A stretch of 64,000 nucleotides of DNA from Streptomyces sp. R41 (GCF_041053055.1 NZ_CP163443.1:806001-870000); one strand, 5' to 3'. Shown: positions 1 to 9,730, numbered from the stretch's first letter. Made by a program: numbers and translations. Notes: a model not told the origin generated them from the sequence alone.

Positions 1-344
1 AGCCGCGCCAGCGCGTATCCGGCGAAGATGGCGACGACCAGCGTGACGGCGGTGGTGACACCGGCCACGACAAGGCTGTTGACCAGGGCCCGGCCGAATC
101 CGTTGCGCGCGTCGAAGGCCGCGGAGTAGTTGTCGAAGGAGACCGGTGCGGGCAGCGGCGCGTTGGAGAACTGGTCGGCCGGTCTGCGCAGGCTGGAGAC
201 GACCATCCAGTAGAAGGGCGCGAGGCAGTAGGCCACGACCGCCGCGATGCCGAGGCGGCGGGCCCAGGCCGTGCCGCGCCCGGCGCGCTTCGTGCCACGC
301 CGTACGGGGGTGACCCGCCGAAGCCTCAAGATCGTCGTACTCAT
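1..344 (-). CDS. Sugar ABC transporter permease, MalG-type (cut by window edge)
   Basis: N-terminal part of the second inner-membrane permease of a carbohydrate ABC importer; the rest, including the EAA loop that contacts the ATPase, lies beyond base 1. Reading down from the ATG at 344 there is a basic N-terminus, a membrane helix ending in a [10 protein letters not shown] stretch typical of MalG-like proteins, then a second helix. Its ATG overlaps the stop of the upstream permease gene by four bases (ATGA), so the two should be translationally coupled. The family is clear; the substrate cannot be read from this piece. Confidence 0.85.
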   Translation of the reverse strand, partial: MSTTILRLRRVTPVRRGTKRAGRGTAWARRLGIAAVVAYCLAPFYWMVVSSLRRPADQFSNAPLPAPVSFDNYSAAFDARNGFGRALVNSLVVAGVTTAVTLVVAIFAGYALAR

Positions 345-1294
345 GTCTCGCTCCCGGTGCCCCGGCCGATCAGATCGGCCCCGAACAGCTTCACGAACGC
401 GAGGGCGACCACGGCCACGTACAGGAACAGGACGGTCGCGTACGCGGCGGCGGTGCCGAAGCGCAGATTGGTCATCTCGTCGAAGGCGATCATCGAGAGT
501 GTCTCGACCGAATGTTTTCGCGGCCCCACCAGGACGTACGGCAGGTCGAACATGCGCAGGACGTCCAGGAGACGGAAGAGCACGGCGACCACGAGGGCCG
601 GGCGGACCAGGGGCAGGGTGATCCGCCAGAAGACGCGCCATGGGGAGGCGCCGTCGACGCGGGCTGCCTCGTACAGCTCGCCGGGGATGATCTGCAGTCC
701 GGCGAGGACGAGCAGCCCGATGAACGGCGCGGTCTTCCAGGTGTCGGCGATGACCACGGAGAGCCAGGCCTGCAACCCGTCGCTGCTCCACAGCACTTGG
801 GCGCCGAGAATCTCGTTGGCGACCCCTTGGCTGTTGAAGATCCACTTCCAGAGCATGCCGGAGATCGCGGTGGGGATGGCCCACGGCACGAGGACGGCGG
901 CGCGGACAAGGGCCCGGCCCCGGAAGGCCCGGTGCATCACCAGGGCCATGGAGACACCGATCAGGACCTCGAGGGTGACCGAGGCCAGGGCGAACGACGT
1001 GGTGTTCCACCAGGGCCGCAGCAGCCGGTCGTCGGAGAAGACGGACGTGTAGTTCTCGGCGCCGTAGGAGGTGGCAGTCACCTTGAAACCGGTGTGCGGG
1101 TCGATTGACTCGCTGGACACCTGGAAGGACAGCCGCAGGGCCGCCACCACGGGGTATCCGATGACCAGGACGAGGACCAGCAACGTCGGTGAGAGCAGGG
1201 CCGCGGCCAGACCGGCCGTCCCGGCCCGGCGCGATGAGCGCGCGGGCCGGGACGCCACAGTTTTGCGCACCGGGGTCGGTGTCGTGACGGACAC
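341..1294 (-). CDS. Sugar ABC transporter permease, MalF-type
   Basis: 317-residue inner-membrane permease of a carbohydrate importer (binding-protein-dependent transport family). A basic N-terminus is followed by about six membrane helices. The EAA signature, [20 protein letters not shown], sits near residues 208-227 and is the docking site for the ATPase. It starts 14 bases after the stop of the binding-protein gene and overlaps the next permease by four bases, so the three genes form an operon in the order binding protein, MalF, MalG. No ATPase gene is visible; in Streptomyces such importers usually share the MsiK ATPase. Start is GTG with a weak ribosome site. Confidence 0.9.
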   Translation of the reverse strand: MSVTTPTPVRKTVASRPARSSRRAGTAGLAAALLSPTLLVLVLVIGYPVVAALRLSFQVSSESIDPHTGFKVTATSYGAENYTSVFSDDRLLRPWWNTTSFALASVTLEVLIGVSMALVMHRAFRGRALVRAAVLVPWAIPTAISGMLWKWIFNSQGVANEILGAQVLWSSDGLQAWLSVVIADTWKTAPFIGLLVLAGLQIIPGELYEAARVDGASPWRVFWRITLPLVRPALVVAVLFRLLDVLRMFDLPYVLVGPRKHSVETLSMIAFDEMTNLRFGTAAAYATVLFLYVAVVALAFVKLFGADLIGRGTGSET

Positions 1295-1308
1295 GTGGGT
1301 GGCCCCGT

Positions 1309-2667
1309 CTACTTCGCGGCGATGGCGGCGGAGAGGTTCTTCTGCATATCGGCCAAGGCCTCGTCGACCGACTTGGAGCCGCTCAACGCGGCCGCGGCAC
1401 TCTCCTGGATGGCGGCCGTGGCATCGCCGTAGTGCACGACCACGGGCCGGGGCGTCGCCGTGTCCAGCGACTCCTTGAGTGTGGCCAGGTACGGGAACTG
1501 CTTGCGCAGCGCCGGGTCGTCATAGAGGCCGGTGTAGGGCGGAGCCGCGGAGGTGACCTTGAGGTTGGTCCTGGCGTTGGCCTCACTGGAGAAGAATTTG
1601 ATGAAGTCGAGGGCGGTCGCCTTGTTCTTGGCGAACTTGCTGATGGCCAGGTCGAGTCCGCCGAGACTGGACTTGCCGGGGCCGTCGAGGCCGGGCAGCG
1701 CGGCGACGCCGAACTTCCCCGCCACCTTGCTCGACCCGTCCTTGGCATTGGCGAGAGCCCACTGGTAGGGCCACTGACGGTGGAAGAGGAGCTTGCCCGC
1801 CTGGAAGGCGCGGCGGCCGTCCTCCTCCTTGTAGGTGGAGGCCTGTTGGGGAATGGTGCCGTCCTTGAACCCGTCGGCGAGGAATTGCAGGCCCTTCTTC
1901 GCAGCCTCGGTGTCGACGGTGGCCTTGCCCTTGTCGTCGACGACGCTGCCACCGGCGGAGGCCACGGCCTCGGCGAAGTTGACGGTCAGCCCCTCGTACT
2001 TGTCGAACTGCCCGGCGTAGCAGTCGACGCCCTTGCCCTCCGGGAGCTTCCTCACCTTCACGCAGTCCTGCTTCAACTCGTCCCAGGTGGTGGGCGGCTG
2101 GGCACCGATCCGGTCGAGAAGGTCCTGGCGGTAGAAGAGCAGACCCGCATTGGTGTTGAACGGGACGGCGTACTGCTTGCCGAAGTACTCGCCGGTCTTC
2201 ACGACGGACGGGATCATCCTGTCGAGCGGGAACTCCTTGGCGGGGAGCTCGTCGATCCACTGGTTGGCCGCGAACTCGGCGACCCAGATCGGGTCGAGGT
2301 TGAGCACGCTGTAAGTACCGGACTTGGTCTGAGCGTTCTGGATGAACTGCTGGCGCTGCTGATCGGCGCTCTCCGGGAGCTCGACGAGAGTGACCTTCTG
2401 ATCGGGGTGCTGCTTGTTCCAGCGATCGAGCTGGCCCTGCAGGGTGCCCGTGGTGTCCTTGCCAGTCGCCAAGGTGATCGGGCCGCGGTCCTGGGACTTC
2501 TCCGGACCTCCGGAGTCCGTGTCGGAGGAGTCCGAGCCACCGCATCCACCGAGCACCGAGGCGCACATCACCGCCGCCACCACCGCAGCCGCCCGCCGCA
2601 CCGGCCTCGCGCCTGGGGGCTTCGGTCGGCCCTGTCCCGCACCGACGGGTATCCGCGAAGAACTCAC
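1309..2667 (-). CDS. Extracellular sugar-binding lipoprotein of an ABC importer
   Basis: 452-residue family-1 solute-binding protein that would capture a sugar outside the cell and deliver it to the permeases encoded downstream. The N-terminus has a basic region, a hydrophobic stretch and a lipobox (SVLGGC), so it should be lipid-anchored at Cys, followed by a Ser/Asp/Gly-rich linker. The mature part has the usual layout (ITLATGKD near its start, then [15 protein letters not shown]). I chose the GTG at 2667 because GAGGAGG lies just upstream; an open frame continues further but without a ribosome site. Two copies of an operator-like 12-mer lie upstream. Substrate unknown. Confidence 0.9.
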   Translation of the reverse strand: MSSSRIPVGAGQGRPKPPGARPVRRAAAVVAAVMCASVLGGCGGSDSSDTDSGGPEKSQDRGPITLATGKDTTGTLQGQLDRWNKQHPDQKVTLVELPESADQQRQQFIQNAQTKSGTYSVLNLDPIWVAEFAANQWIDELPAKEFPLDRMIPSVVKTGEYFGKQYAVPFNTNAGLLFYRQDLLDRIGAQPPTTWDELKQDCVKVRKLPEGKGVDCYAGQFDKYEGLTVNFAEAVASAGGSVVDDKGKATVDTEAAKKGLQFLADGFKDGTIPQQASTYKEEDGRRAFQAGKLLFHRQWPYQWALANAKDGSSKVAGKFGVAALPGLDGPGKSSLGGLDLAISKFAKNKATALDFIKFFSSEANARTNLKVTSAAPPYTGLYDDPALRKQFPYLATLKESLDTATPRPVVVHYGDATAAIQESAAAALSGSKSVDEALADMQKNLSAAIAAK

Positions 2668-2746
2668 GGTGTCCTCCTCGTTGTTCACCGGCAGATGCAG
2701 ACGCTGCGTCGACCGGCTCATGGCAGCGGCCCTGCCAACGGCTGAA

Positions 2747-2895
2747 TTTGATCGTTCAAGATGCCGTCCATGCGTCCTCCCGTCAACCCCTCCGACAGCG
2801 ACTGTGCTCGTTCTCTTCCCGCCGCTCTGACCGGGGAGTTGATGTCGCAACTGGCGCTTAAGGGCTGTCTCTGGGCGGAGAAGTTTGATCGTTCA
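2747..2895. promoter_or_regulatory. Repeated 12-mer upstream of the sugar importer
   Basis: TTTGATCGTTCA occurs at 2747-2758 and again, identical and in the same orientation, at 2884-2895, upstream of the importer operon. The first copy extends to TTGATCGTTCAA, which has inverted TTGA/TCAA ends. Paired near-palindromes at this distance are what a LacI-, ROK- or DeoR-type sugar regulator would bind. No regulator gene is adjacent in the window, so the assignment is inference. Confidence 0.45.
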
Positions 2896-3419
2896 TATCT
2901 GGGAGCGGGGGGCGACCGTGCGGCTCTCGACCGCGAGGGCGGGGTGGCTCACGTCGCGTTCGCTCTCACTTTGTGCAGCGAACGCTTTCAACCTGCCTTC
3001 CGGCGCAGGAGCGTGACCGGACCCATCGTCCTGCAGCAGACCGAGCGGGTGTCGGCGAGCAGCCCGGCTACGACGGCAGCTACGGCGCACGGGCGAGCAG
3101 GCGGGATTGCGCAGGCGTTCGCGGCATCGAGTACGGGAAGCAAGGCCTCCCGATGCCGAGGTCAGCTCTGCTCCCGCCCTGGGGGTCTGCCGACTCTGGC
3201 GCCATGTACCCATTCGCCGGCGGGCATTTGGCTCTGGCCGCTGGAGCTGAACTGCTGCCTCGGGAGTCCTGGGCACAGTGCGTCCCCTTCCCTCCATGGC
3301 ACCAACGACTGGCAGCCCGCGGGTGTGCTCCAACCTCGCACGTTGCTGTCCCGTACGGCCGGCGGGTTCGTTCTGTTCCTGGGCGCTTCGGCGGGCAGGA
3401 CCGGGGCCTTGCTCTGTGG

Positions 3420-3668
3420 TCAGTCGGGCAGGACGATGCCCTGCTCGTCGATGTGCTGTGCTGCCTTTTCTTGTGTCCTGAGCCAGTGGCGGCAGACCCT
3501 CCTGTACCGCACGAGGGTGCCCGAGGGTTCGCGGAGTACGGCTTCGGCGACCAGGGGCCGTTGGCATGCCTTCCAGCCGTGGGCGCTGCAGGCGGCATCG
3601 GACTTCGGCGGGTGGGCGGCGGGGAACGGCTGGATGGACTCGATGTCGGAGAGCATGCGTGCCGTCAT
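3420..3668 (-). CDS. Hypothetical protein, 82 aa
   Basis: Small frame with strong Streptomyces codon bias (nearly all third positions G or C), which sets it apart from the overlapping frames. The protein has no motif I recognise: a Pro-rich N-terminus, two Cys residues (near residues 32 and 39) and a basic Arg/His-rich middle. It lies about 40 bases downstream of the end of the helicase relic, on the same strand, and may have been co-transcribed with it. An earlier start in another frame is possible. It could be a genuine small gene or another piece of the degraded region. Confidence 0.4.
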   Translation of the reverse strand: MTARMLSDIESIQPFPAAHPPKSDAACSAHGWKACQRPLVAEAVLREPSGTLVRYRRVCRHWLRTQEKAAQHIDEQGIVLPD

Positions 3669-3707
3669 GCCAGTTGAGCATACGGAAGCACGGGCCAGGT
3701 GGCGTGG

Positions 3708-4072
3708 CTACCAGCGCATGTTCAGGGCATCGAGTGCGTGGATGCGGCCTACGGGAGACGCTCTTTGCGACGGCGGGCGTTGCTGATCCACTGTCCGAGG
3801 CGTACGGGTGCGCCGTGGAGGATCTCGATGTGCCGCTGAGGAACGTTGAGGTGCCCTTCCCGGTGGTGAAGGGCGCGTGCGGCGGCCAGTCCTCTGGCCC
3901 AGCTCCGAGCGGCCGGTTCGCCTGGGCCAGGGGGCTGTTCAGCGATCTGTGCCAGGCCGAGGCCGGCGAGCAGACGCCGTTGCCCGGGCTGCAGGCGTTC
4001 GAGGTGGTGGCGTTGGGCGAGGACCACTCCCCCAGGCCGTGTCCGTCGTCGGTGGTGTATTACGCAAGGCAC
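3708..4072 (-). pseudogene. Helicase-associated-domain remnant (large helicase C-terminus)
   Basis: The reverse frame encodes a typical helicase-associated repeat: LAAARALHHREGHLNVPQ, then LGQWISNARRRKERLP. In the Streptomyces helicases that carry arrays of this domain, the last repeat ends with an (R)xxALxALxMRW tail. Here that tail (GRIHALDALNMRW, stop at 3708) is present but in another frame, so a frameshift near 3750 splits the final repeat. Upstream, part of a preceding repeat (RRLLAGLGLAQIAEQPP) is visible and then the match ends. This is the 3' end of a decayed DEAD/DEAH helicase gene. Confidence 0.65.
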
Positions 4073-4251
4073 CCGCCAGCGACGACGACCCCCGCCACCT
4101 GGACGAGACCCGCCAGTATCTCAAGGACACAGAAGAACTGAGCGCCGTGGCCCGCCATGCCAAGGAGTTCACCGACCTGATGGCGCTGCGCCACCTGGCC
4201 CGCATCAACCCCACCGTCCTGTTCCTGACCGCCGAACACCCCTTCCCGGCA
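4066..4251 (+). pseudogene. Unrecognised coding remnant
   Basis: Between the helicase relic and the hydrolase gene, the plus strand carries about 60 codons with protein-like composition and strong codon bias (DDDPRHLDETRQYLKDTEEL, then AKEFTDLMALRHLARINP). The frame continues in both directions without a plausible start and loses this character after about 4250. I do not recognise the family. It is most likely a piece of a gene cut on both sides. From about 4250 to 4560 I see nothing else. Confidence 0.3.
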
Positions 4252-4564
4252 CCACCGTCAACGACCGGGCCACTGAGTAGTAGCCAGCGATCGCCGCAGG
4301 CAAAGTCTGGGGTCGCCCCGTGATCTCGTGCCCGACGGAATGTGAGCGGAACTCATTCTGTTCGAGCCCCAGTGCGGTGTCGTACAGCGGGTCTGCCCGG
4401 TTTGATCACGTCACGCCGAGGAATGGCCGGGGTGTCGCACGCGTGGCGGCGAAGGCCCGCAGCCACTCGGTGAAGAGCCGGAAGGCGGTCATGCCCGACG
4501 CGTACGACCCTCGTGGAACGATTGGTTTACCCCAGGTGGGCCAGCCACCGCCGCCCCGTTCCCG

Positions 4565-5557
4565 TCAGTGCGTGCGGCGTCGCAACCGGCGGCCGAGGAG
4601 AACGACCGCAGAGCCGGCGCCCAGAGATGCGCCCGCGATGCCGCCGAAGGTGATCGCCTCCGCGCTGCGCCCCGACATGCCGGTGTTCGCGAGCGTCGGG
4701 CGAGCAGGATCGGTGGCGCCGGTGTTCGTCGCGGTGGCGGCCTGGAAGATCAGGTCGGCGACGGCGTCGGGGCGGGCGACGAGGGACACGTGGCAGGTGT
4801 CGATCTCCACGGTGTGGGAATGGGCGCGCTTGGCCTCGAAGCGTTCCTGCTCCGGGTTGATGGTCATGTCCTGCCGGCCGACGAGGGCCCAGGACGGGAT
4901 GTCTTTCCACGCCGCGACCTTGGCCTTCTCCGAGAACGCGGTGGTCGCCGCGGGCCGCTGGGTGACCGCCAGCAGCTTCGCCTCCCTGTCCGGCAGGCAG
5001 TCGGCAAAGACCGGGTGCACCTTGTCGCGCTTGAGGTACAGGTCGGTTCCGCTGACGCCGCCCGCCTGGTACGGAACGGACGTGGTGGCGGTGCCGAGGG
5101 CGCTGGGGAACCGGGCGGACAACGACATGCCGCTCTCGCCCACGTCCGGCATCAGCGCCGAGACGTACACCAGGGACTTGACCTGGGGATTGCCGGCCGC
5201 GGCGGTGCTGATCACGGCTCCGCCGTAGGAGTGGCCGGCCAGCACGATGGGGCCCTTGACGCTCTTGAGCACGGAGGCGATGTAGGCAGAGTCGCTGTAC
5301 AGCCCGCGCAGCGGATTGGCCGGGGCCATGACCGTGTAGCCGCGGCGCTCGAGCCGTTCGATCACCCCGTTCCAGCTGGAGCCATCGGCGAAGGCGCCGT
5401 GCACCAGCACGATGGTGGGCTTGGCGCCGCCTGTGCCACCGTCCGCGCCTGCCGGGGCCGCCGTGACCATGCACAGGGCGGCAACGGCGCCCCCCGCCGC
5501 CGCAACGTGAAGACGCCGTGTGCGGCGTCGTATGCCAGGGACCGCAGATGCCGTCAT
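4565..5557 (-). CDS. Secreted alpha/beta hydrolase with LAXTG sortase anchor
   Basis: 330-residue serine hydrolase of the salicylate-esterase-like alpha/beta fold group. A signal peptide (Arg-rich start, hydrophobic core, AAPAGADG) precedes the catalytic domain: oxyanion strand VLVHGAFADGSSW near residue 51, nucleophile Ser110 in GHSYGG, acid in VGRQD, His in DTCHVS. Unusually the C-terminus is a sortase signal: LANTG near 289-293, a hydrophobic helix and the basic tail RRLRRRTH. LAXTG is the class E sortase motif of actinomycetes, so the enzyme should be covalently displayed on the cell wall. The ATG at 5557 has AAGAGGAAG upstream; an ATG 15 codons earlier is less likely. Confidence 0.85.
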   Translation of the reverse strand: MTASAVPGIRRRTRRLHVAAAGGAVAALCMVTAAPAGADGGTGGAKPTIVLVHGAFADGSSWNGVIERLERRGYTVMAPANPLRGLYSDSAYIASVLKSVKGPIVLAGHSYGGAVISTAAAGNPQVKSLVYVSALMPDVGESGMSLSARFPSALGTATTSVPYQAGGVSGTDLYLKRDKVHPVFADCLPDREAKLLAVTQRPAATTAFSEKAKVAAWKDIPSWALVGRQDMTINPEQERFEAKRAHSHTVEIDTCHVSLVARPDAVADLIFQAATATNTGATDPARPTLANTGMSGRSAEAITFGGIAGASLGAGSAVVLLGRRLRRRTH

Positions 5558-5917
5558 GCCGATCTCGCTTCCTCTTGAGGCCTTCGGCACATCAGCGTTC
5601 ACGCGTCGGTGCCCTCAAGCCCGCTCATCCGGTGCAATCGGGTGAAAAGGGCGCGGCATCGGGGTGACAGCGAGCACGCTGCGCTGGTCGAGGCAGTCGA
5701 CAGCCGCAGGAAGCGCCCGCTCGCAGTGACGTCCGCAGCATGGCGTGGAGACAGGAGCCTGCACCAAATGGGTGACCCCCCATTGGGGAAGCCTCGGCCG
5801 ACCGCCGTGACGCACACTCCACGCCTCTTCGAAGTTGCGCCGATGCGCCGCTGAGAGACGATGGGAGGGGGGTATGGCTATCTATCATGGCCGAATACCA
5901 GAGGCAGGAGACGCATC
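5558..5917. other. Divergent intergenic region
   Basis: Spacer between the minus-strand surface hydrolase and the plus-strand esterase, which are transcribed away from each other. Several overlapping short frames on both strands lack consistent codon bias and are probably not genes. It should hold both promoters; I could not pick out a convincing operator. Confidence 0.4.
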
Positions 5918-6889
5918 ATGTCCAGTTCCCCGTCTCTCTCGACCCCCGTCCTGGAACCCGCGGCCAAGGATCTGGCGGATGCCACCTCACAGCACCCGCG
6001 CATCTACGAAGTCCCACCGGAGAACGGCCGCGAGATCCTCGATGATCTGCAGGCCGGGAAGGCCGTGGCCAAGCCCGCGGTGGACGAGCAGTGGGTGAGC
6101 GTCGACGCAGGAGAGTACGGCCAGGTCCGCGCCCGGATCATCCGCCCCGAGGGAGCGACGGAAACCCTCCCGGTGGTGTTGTACATCCACGGCGCCGGAT
6201 GGGTATTCGGCGACGAGAAAACTCACGACCGACTGGTCCGTGAACTGGCGGTCGGCTCGGACGCCGCGGTGGTCTTCCCGGTCTACGACCTGGCCCCCGA
6301 GGCGAAGTACCCCACCCAGATCGAGCAGAACTACGCGGTCGGAAAGTGGATCACCCACAACGGCGAGGAGCAGAACCTCGACACCTCCCGGATCGCGGTC
6401 TGCGGCGATTCCGTCGGCGGCAACATGTCGGCCGTCTTCGCGCTGATGGCCAAGGAACGCGGCGATGTTCAGCTCGCGGCCCAGGTGCTGCTCTACCCCG
6501 TCACCGATGCCAACTTCGACACCCCCTCATACGAGCAGTTCGCCGACGGCTACTACCTCACTCGCGACGGGATGAAGTGGTTCTGGGACGCCTACACCAC
6601 CGACCCCAAGCAGCGCGCCGAAATCTACGCCTCGCCCCTGCGAGCTGACATCGAGCAGTTGCGTGGTCTTCCCACCACCCTGGTCATCACCGACGAGGCC
6701 GACGTACTGCGCGACGAAGGCGAGGCGTACGCGTCCAAGCTGCGCGAGGCGGGAGTGGACGTCACCGCGGTGCGCGTACTGGGGATGGTCCATGACTTCC
6801 TCATGCTCGACACCCTTCGCGACTCCAAGGCGACCGTTGTCGCACGCACACTGGCCATCGAAGCGCTGCGCCGAGCGCTCCACTCCTAG
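5918..6889 (+). CDS. Alpha/beta hydrolase, hormone-sensitive-lipase (type IV) family
   Basis: 323-residue cytoplasmic esterase. The HSL-type oxyanion motif HGAGW is at 91-95 (HGGGW in most members), the nucleophile is Ser165 in GDSVGG, the acid lies in ITDEADVL and the His in MVHDFL. These enzymes hydrolyse short- to medium-chain esters; the natural substrate is unknown. The ATG at 5918 follows GAGGCAGGAG at good spacing, and the open frame extending upstream looks non-coding. It is transcribed away from the anchored hydrolase gene, and the pair may share control through the spacer between them. Confidence 0.9.
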   Translation: MSSSPSLSTPVLEPAAKDLADATSQHPRIYEVPPENGREILDDLQAGKAVAKPAVDEQWVSVDAGEYGQVRARIIRPEGATETLPVVLYIHGAGWVFGDEKTHDRLVRELAVGSDAAVVFPVYDLAPEAKYPTQIEQNYAVGKWITHNGEEQNLDTSRIAVCGDSVGGNMSAVFALMAKERGDVQLAAQVLLYPVTDANFDTPSYEQFADGYYLTRDGMKWFWDAYTTDPKQRAEIYASPLRADIEQLRGLPTTLVITDEADVLRDEGEAYASKLREAGVDVTAVRVLGMVHDFLMLDTLRDSKATVVARTLAIEALRRALHS

Positions 6890-7118
6890 CCTCGATCTTT
6901 CATAGCGGTGCGTCGGTTCGCCGCCAGGCCGCTTCCGGCTCCTTGGGGTGTGTGGGCAGACGGACGGCCCGGCCGTCATGCCGGGCGGGCGCCGGGTTCA
7001 CGGCTATCTGATCGCCTGGTGGACAGCCTGGTTCATGAAAGCGCGAGGTTAAGTGCCTTTGTAGAAAACCCTTGTTGATCCCGTGCGGGGCGGGTAGGCG
7101 ATTTCGTTCTCCTGGGTG
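6890..7118. other. Convergent spacer with a small inverted repeat
   Basis: Between the esterase (plus) and a transposase relic (minus). It contains GACGGCC/GGCCGTC at 6963-6977, separated by one base, which could form part of a bidirectional terminator. No gene seen. Confidence 0.3.
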
Positions 7119-7334
7119 TCAGGAGGGTGCGCGAGCGAACCGGCCGTGGTTCCAGGCGTCGTACAACGCGCCGTGCCCACGCCGGAGTTCGGCCAGCAGC
7201 GTCAGATCGACTGGCGAGGCCACCGGCCCGTTCTCACAGAGCATCGCGTCCGTGAGCTCGAACAGCATGTCACCGTGCCGGGTCAGGCACGAGTAGAAGT
7301 CGAGTAGAAGTCGTCCCGGATTCCGAATGGTGTT
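7119..7334 (-). pseudogene. Transposase N-terminal fragment (IS701-like, NF041680 type)
   Basis: The reverse frame gives FYSCLTRHGDMLFELTDAML, then GPVASPVDLTLLAELRRGHG and LYDAWNHGRFARAPS before a stop. This pattern (FYxCLTxRxDxLFELxDAxLC, RRGHGxLYDxLNxGR) is the start of the IS701-like transposases common in Streptomyces. Only about 70 residues remain, with none of the DDE catalytic core, so it is an inactive stub. The first residues before FYSCL also look damaged. Confidence 0.6.
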
Positions 7335-7462
7335 CGTCAAGCCGCCAGGGCGATGGGGGGCGTCTGTTGGTAGCACCGCCCATCGCGCAGGAGAGCCCAG
7401 AGGACGTTGACACGGCGACGTTCGAGGCCAGAGGTCAAAAGCTGAGCGAGCCCACCGGACGA

Positions 7463-7867
7463 TCAGTCGTCGAAGTAGGCCTTGGCAACGGCGTAGCTGT
7501 CCTCGTAGAGGTGGTAGCGGGTGATCCGCCCGTCCCGGACCGTGGTGTGCAGGGCGAACGCGGTGTCGATGTCCCGGCCCGTCTTCTTGACCTCGGAGAC
7601 CATGCGCCCGATGAGCACCACATCGTCGCCCTCGGCGATGACCTGGCGGAGGTCGAACTCCTTGGCTTGCACATGGGTCTGCAGCAGCTCGAAGAACGTC
7701 CGCATGCCCTCCGCCGAGTCGACCTCCGGTACCCACGGAATGCCCGGCGGGTGCGGGATTGAGAACGACACCGAGTCGGCGAACAGCGCCGCCGCCTCCG
7801 CACTCTTCCCCTCGGCGAGCAGCGGGAACAAGCGTTGCACAGTCTGCGCCGGTGACTCTGCTGTCAT
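7463..7867 (-). CDS. NTF2-like / SnoaL-type protein
   Basis: 134-residue single-domain protein with the cone-shaped NTF2-like fold pattern: helix PAQTVQRLFPLLAEGK, strand FADSVSFSI, a Pro-rich turn, helix DSAEGMRTFFELLQT, then strands VIAEGDDVVLIGRM and GRDIDTAFALHTTVRDGRIT. Members are small ketosteroid-isomerase-like enzymes, polyketide cyclases or binding proteins; nothing here decides among them. It is full length for the family and begins at an ATG at 7867. Its neighbours are transposase relics, so it appears to stand alone. Confidence 0.8.
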   Translation of the reverse strand: MTAESPAQTVQRLFPLLAEGKSAEAAALFADSVSFSIPHPPGIPWVPEVDSAEGMRTFFELLQTHVQAKEFDLRQVIAEGDDVVLIGRMVSEVKKTGRDIDTAFALHTTVRDGRITRYHLYEDSYAVAKAYFDD

Positions 7868-8009
7868 GTGTGTCGACCTGCAAGTCCATCAAACCGTGAT
7901 TCAAGAGCACCCTCTAAGGCGCCTGCCGCGCTCGATGCCCAGCGCGGTGAAACCTCCCTACATCATGAACCCTTCTCTGTAATGTCCCGTGACGGTTCGT
8001 GATTTTCGT

Positions 8010-8821
8010 TCAGCTGGTGCGGCCGTGTTCCATCTGGAGCAGGACGAGGGCGGCGCAGGTGATCCTGGTGATCGCCTTGGGGTCGAGGCTGACCCTGCGC
8101 AGAGCCTTGGAGGTCACCTTGAGCAGGGCGTTGGTGCGTTCGGCCACGCCGTGGACGCCTCGGATGACGGAGTTGAACGCCTTGGCGTCGTCGGTGAGTT
8201 CGCCGCCCTTGGGTTTTTTGACCGGGTGGTGGAGGCCGGCCCCGGCGTTCTGGTAGCCGAGGTCGGTCAGGGTGGGGAGGTCGAGGGTGGCGGCGAGCCG
8301 GTTCAGGGCGGCGATCAGGCCGTGGGTACGGGCGCAGGTGGTGTCGTGCTCGCGGCCGGGCCGGACCGGCGAGACCCAGAGCGGCCAGCCGTCGGGTGCG
8401 GAAATGACCTGGACGGTGCCGCCGTGGTGCTTGTGCTTGCCCGACCACCACAGGTCGGCTTTGTTCGGGCCAGGGGCGGCGACGCGATCGGTACGGATGA
8501 CGGTGCCGTCGAGGTTGAGGTGTGTAAGGCCGGCCGCGGCCGCGCGCTCCAGTGCGGTGGACAGGTCCGGGGCGTGGTCGGCGAGCACGGTCAGCCCTTC
8601 GTGGAGGTAGCGGTAGGCCGTCGGGACGGAGATCCGGTTGTCGCGGGCAAGTTGAGTCAGCCGGGTACCGTCCAGGAACCAGCGACGCTCTGTTTGAACG
8701 ACCCCAGGGCGCGGGTGCCCTTGCGGGTCCGGGTCCCGAGACGCTCACGGTGTTCGAGCAGCAGCTTCGCGAGGCCTTAGCGAGTGGCCCGGCTGACATC
8801 GAGCACGCCGGTGTAGGTGAC
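8010..8821 (-). pseudogene. IS5-family transposase, disrupted
   Basis: The C-terminal two thirds are intact: LTHLNLDGTVIRTDRV carries the first catalytic Asp, REHDTTCARTHG and LTDLGYQNAG the second, ending LLQMEHGRTS. Upstream, the helix-turn-helix part (FLDGTRLTQLARDNRISVPT) is in frame, but the start (VTYTGVLDVSRATR) carries a TAA stop at 8777-8779. Near 8690 the frame shifts, apparently with loss of a few codons between GSFKQ and RRWFL. This cannot give a full transposase. No clear terminal repeats were found. Confidence 0.75.
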
Positions 8822-9003
8822 ACTGGTCAACGCGTGAAGCCTCTCGGTACCCGGAACCTGTTCTTCGTAGACCTGTTCCTACCAGGGGCTTCTCGCGTAT
8901 CTGATGCCGGGTCAAGCCCGTCTGATGTCCCTGGTCAGGAAGATCTCGGATCCGTCGGAACGGCGGCATACTCTGAGCCCCGTCCGCACTATCTGGGAGA
9001 GTC

Positions 9004-9399
9004 ATGACAAGTAGGTTCACCGAGTTGGCCGTTGACTGCCACGATCCGGAGAGGCTCGCGGCCTTTTGGTGCGAGGTCCTGGACTTCAAGGTGATCGACC
9101 GGAGCGAGGGCAAGGTCGAGATCGGCTCCTGGGCACCGACCGTCGAGGATGTTCGGGCCCGCCAGATGCCGCCCACCCTGCTGTTCATCCAGGTGCCCGA
9201 GGGCAAGACCGTGAAGAACCGGCTTCACCTCGACGTCAGCCCGATCGACGGCAGCACCGAGGACGAGGTGACCAGATTGCTCGGCCTCGGCGCCACCAAG
9301 ACGGATGTGGGCCAGGGCTCAGACCGAAGCTGGGTGGTCATGGCAGACCCCGAGGGCAACGAGTTCGACGTCCTGCGCACCCTGGCACCGCAGAACTAG
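9004..9399 (+). CDS. VOC-family (glyoxalase-like) protein
   Basis: 131-residue single-domain vicinal-oxygen-chelate protein of the Glyoxalase_6 type: FTELAVDCHDPERLAAFWCE at the start, LHLDVSPIDGSTEDEV in the middle and VMADPEGNEFDVLRTL at the end. Such proteins bind or modify small molecules, often through a metal held by His/Glu residues; the substrate is unknown. GGGAGAG lies just before the ATG. The domain is complete, and this is one of the few undamaged genes in this stretch. Confidence 0.88.
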   Translation: MTSRFTELAVDCHDPERLAAFWCEVLDFKVIDRSEGKVEIGSWAPTVEDVRARQMPPTLLFIQVPEGKTVKNRLHLDVSPIDGSTEDEVTRLLGLGATKTDVGQGSDRSWVVMADPEGNEFDVLRTLAPQN

Positions 9400-9730
9400 G
9401 CCGCGAGCGGGCACCCGCACCCCGTCACACACCGCAACTATCACGTTGCTGAGAAGACCTCCATGAACGTGATTCCGTAGCGGAACGCATGATCATGCGA
9501 AGGCCGTCCGCCTGCCGGGCGCCGAGCGGCCGGCCGTCACGGTGCGGTTGCGGGTGTCCGACCCGGCCGCCGTGGACGCGATGGCCGGGTCGGCATACGT
9601 GGGACGGGCCCGGCCGGTCCACCTGCCCTTCCGGGTAGAGGTGGTCCGGGCGGACCCGCCGGAACGGGAACCGGACGCGAAGCCGGTCCCCGGGACCCCC
9701 TGGTCCCGAGTGGCCCCCGGACCCACGCCG
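9400..9730. other. Intergenic region with GC-rich stem-loop
   Basis: No convincing gene. The plus strand stays open with protein-like codons near 9540-9700 (DPAAVDAMAGSAYVGRARPV), possibly the end of an old gene, but has no start and runs into the antisense of the FG-GAP gene. A stem-loop at 9691-9708 (CGGGACC / GGTCCCG, four-base loop) lies just beyond the stop of the minus-strand FG-GAP gene and could be its terminator. Confidence 0.35.
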
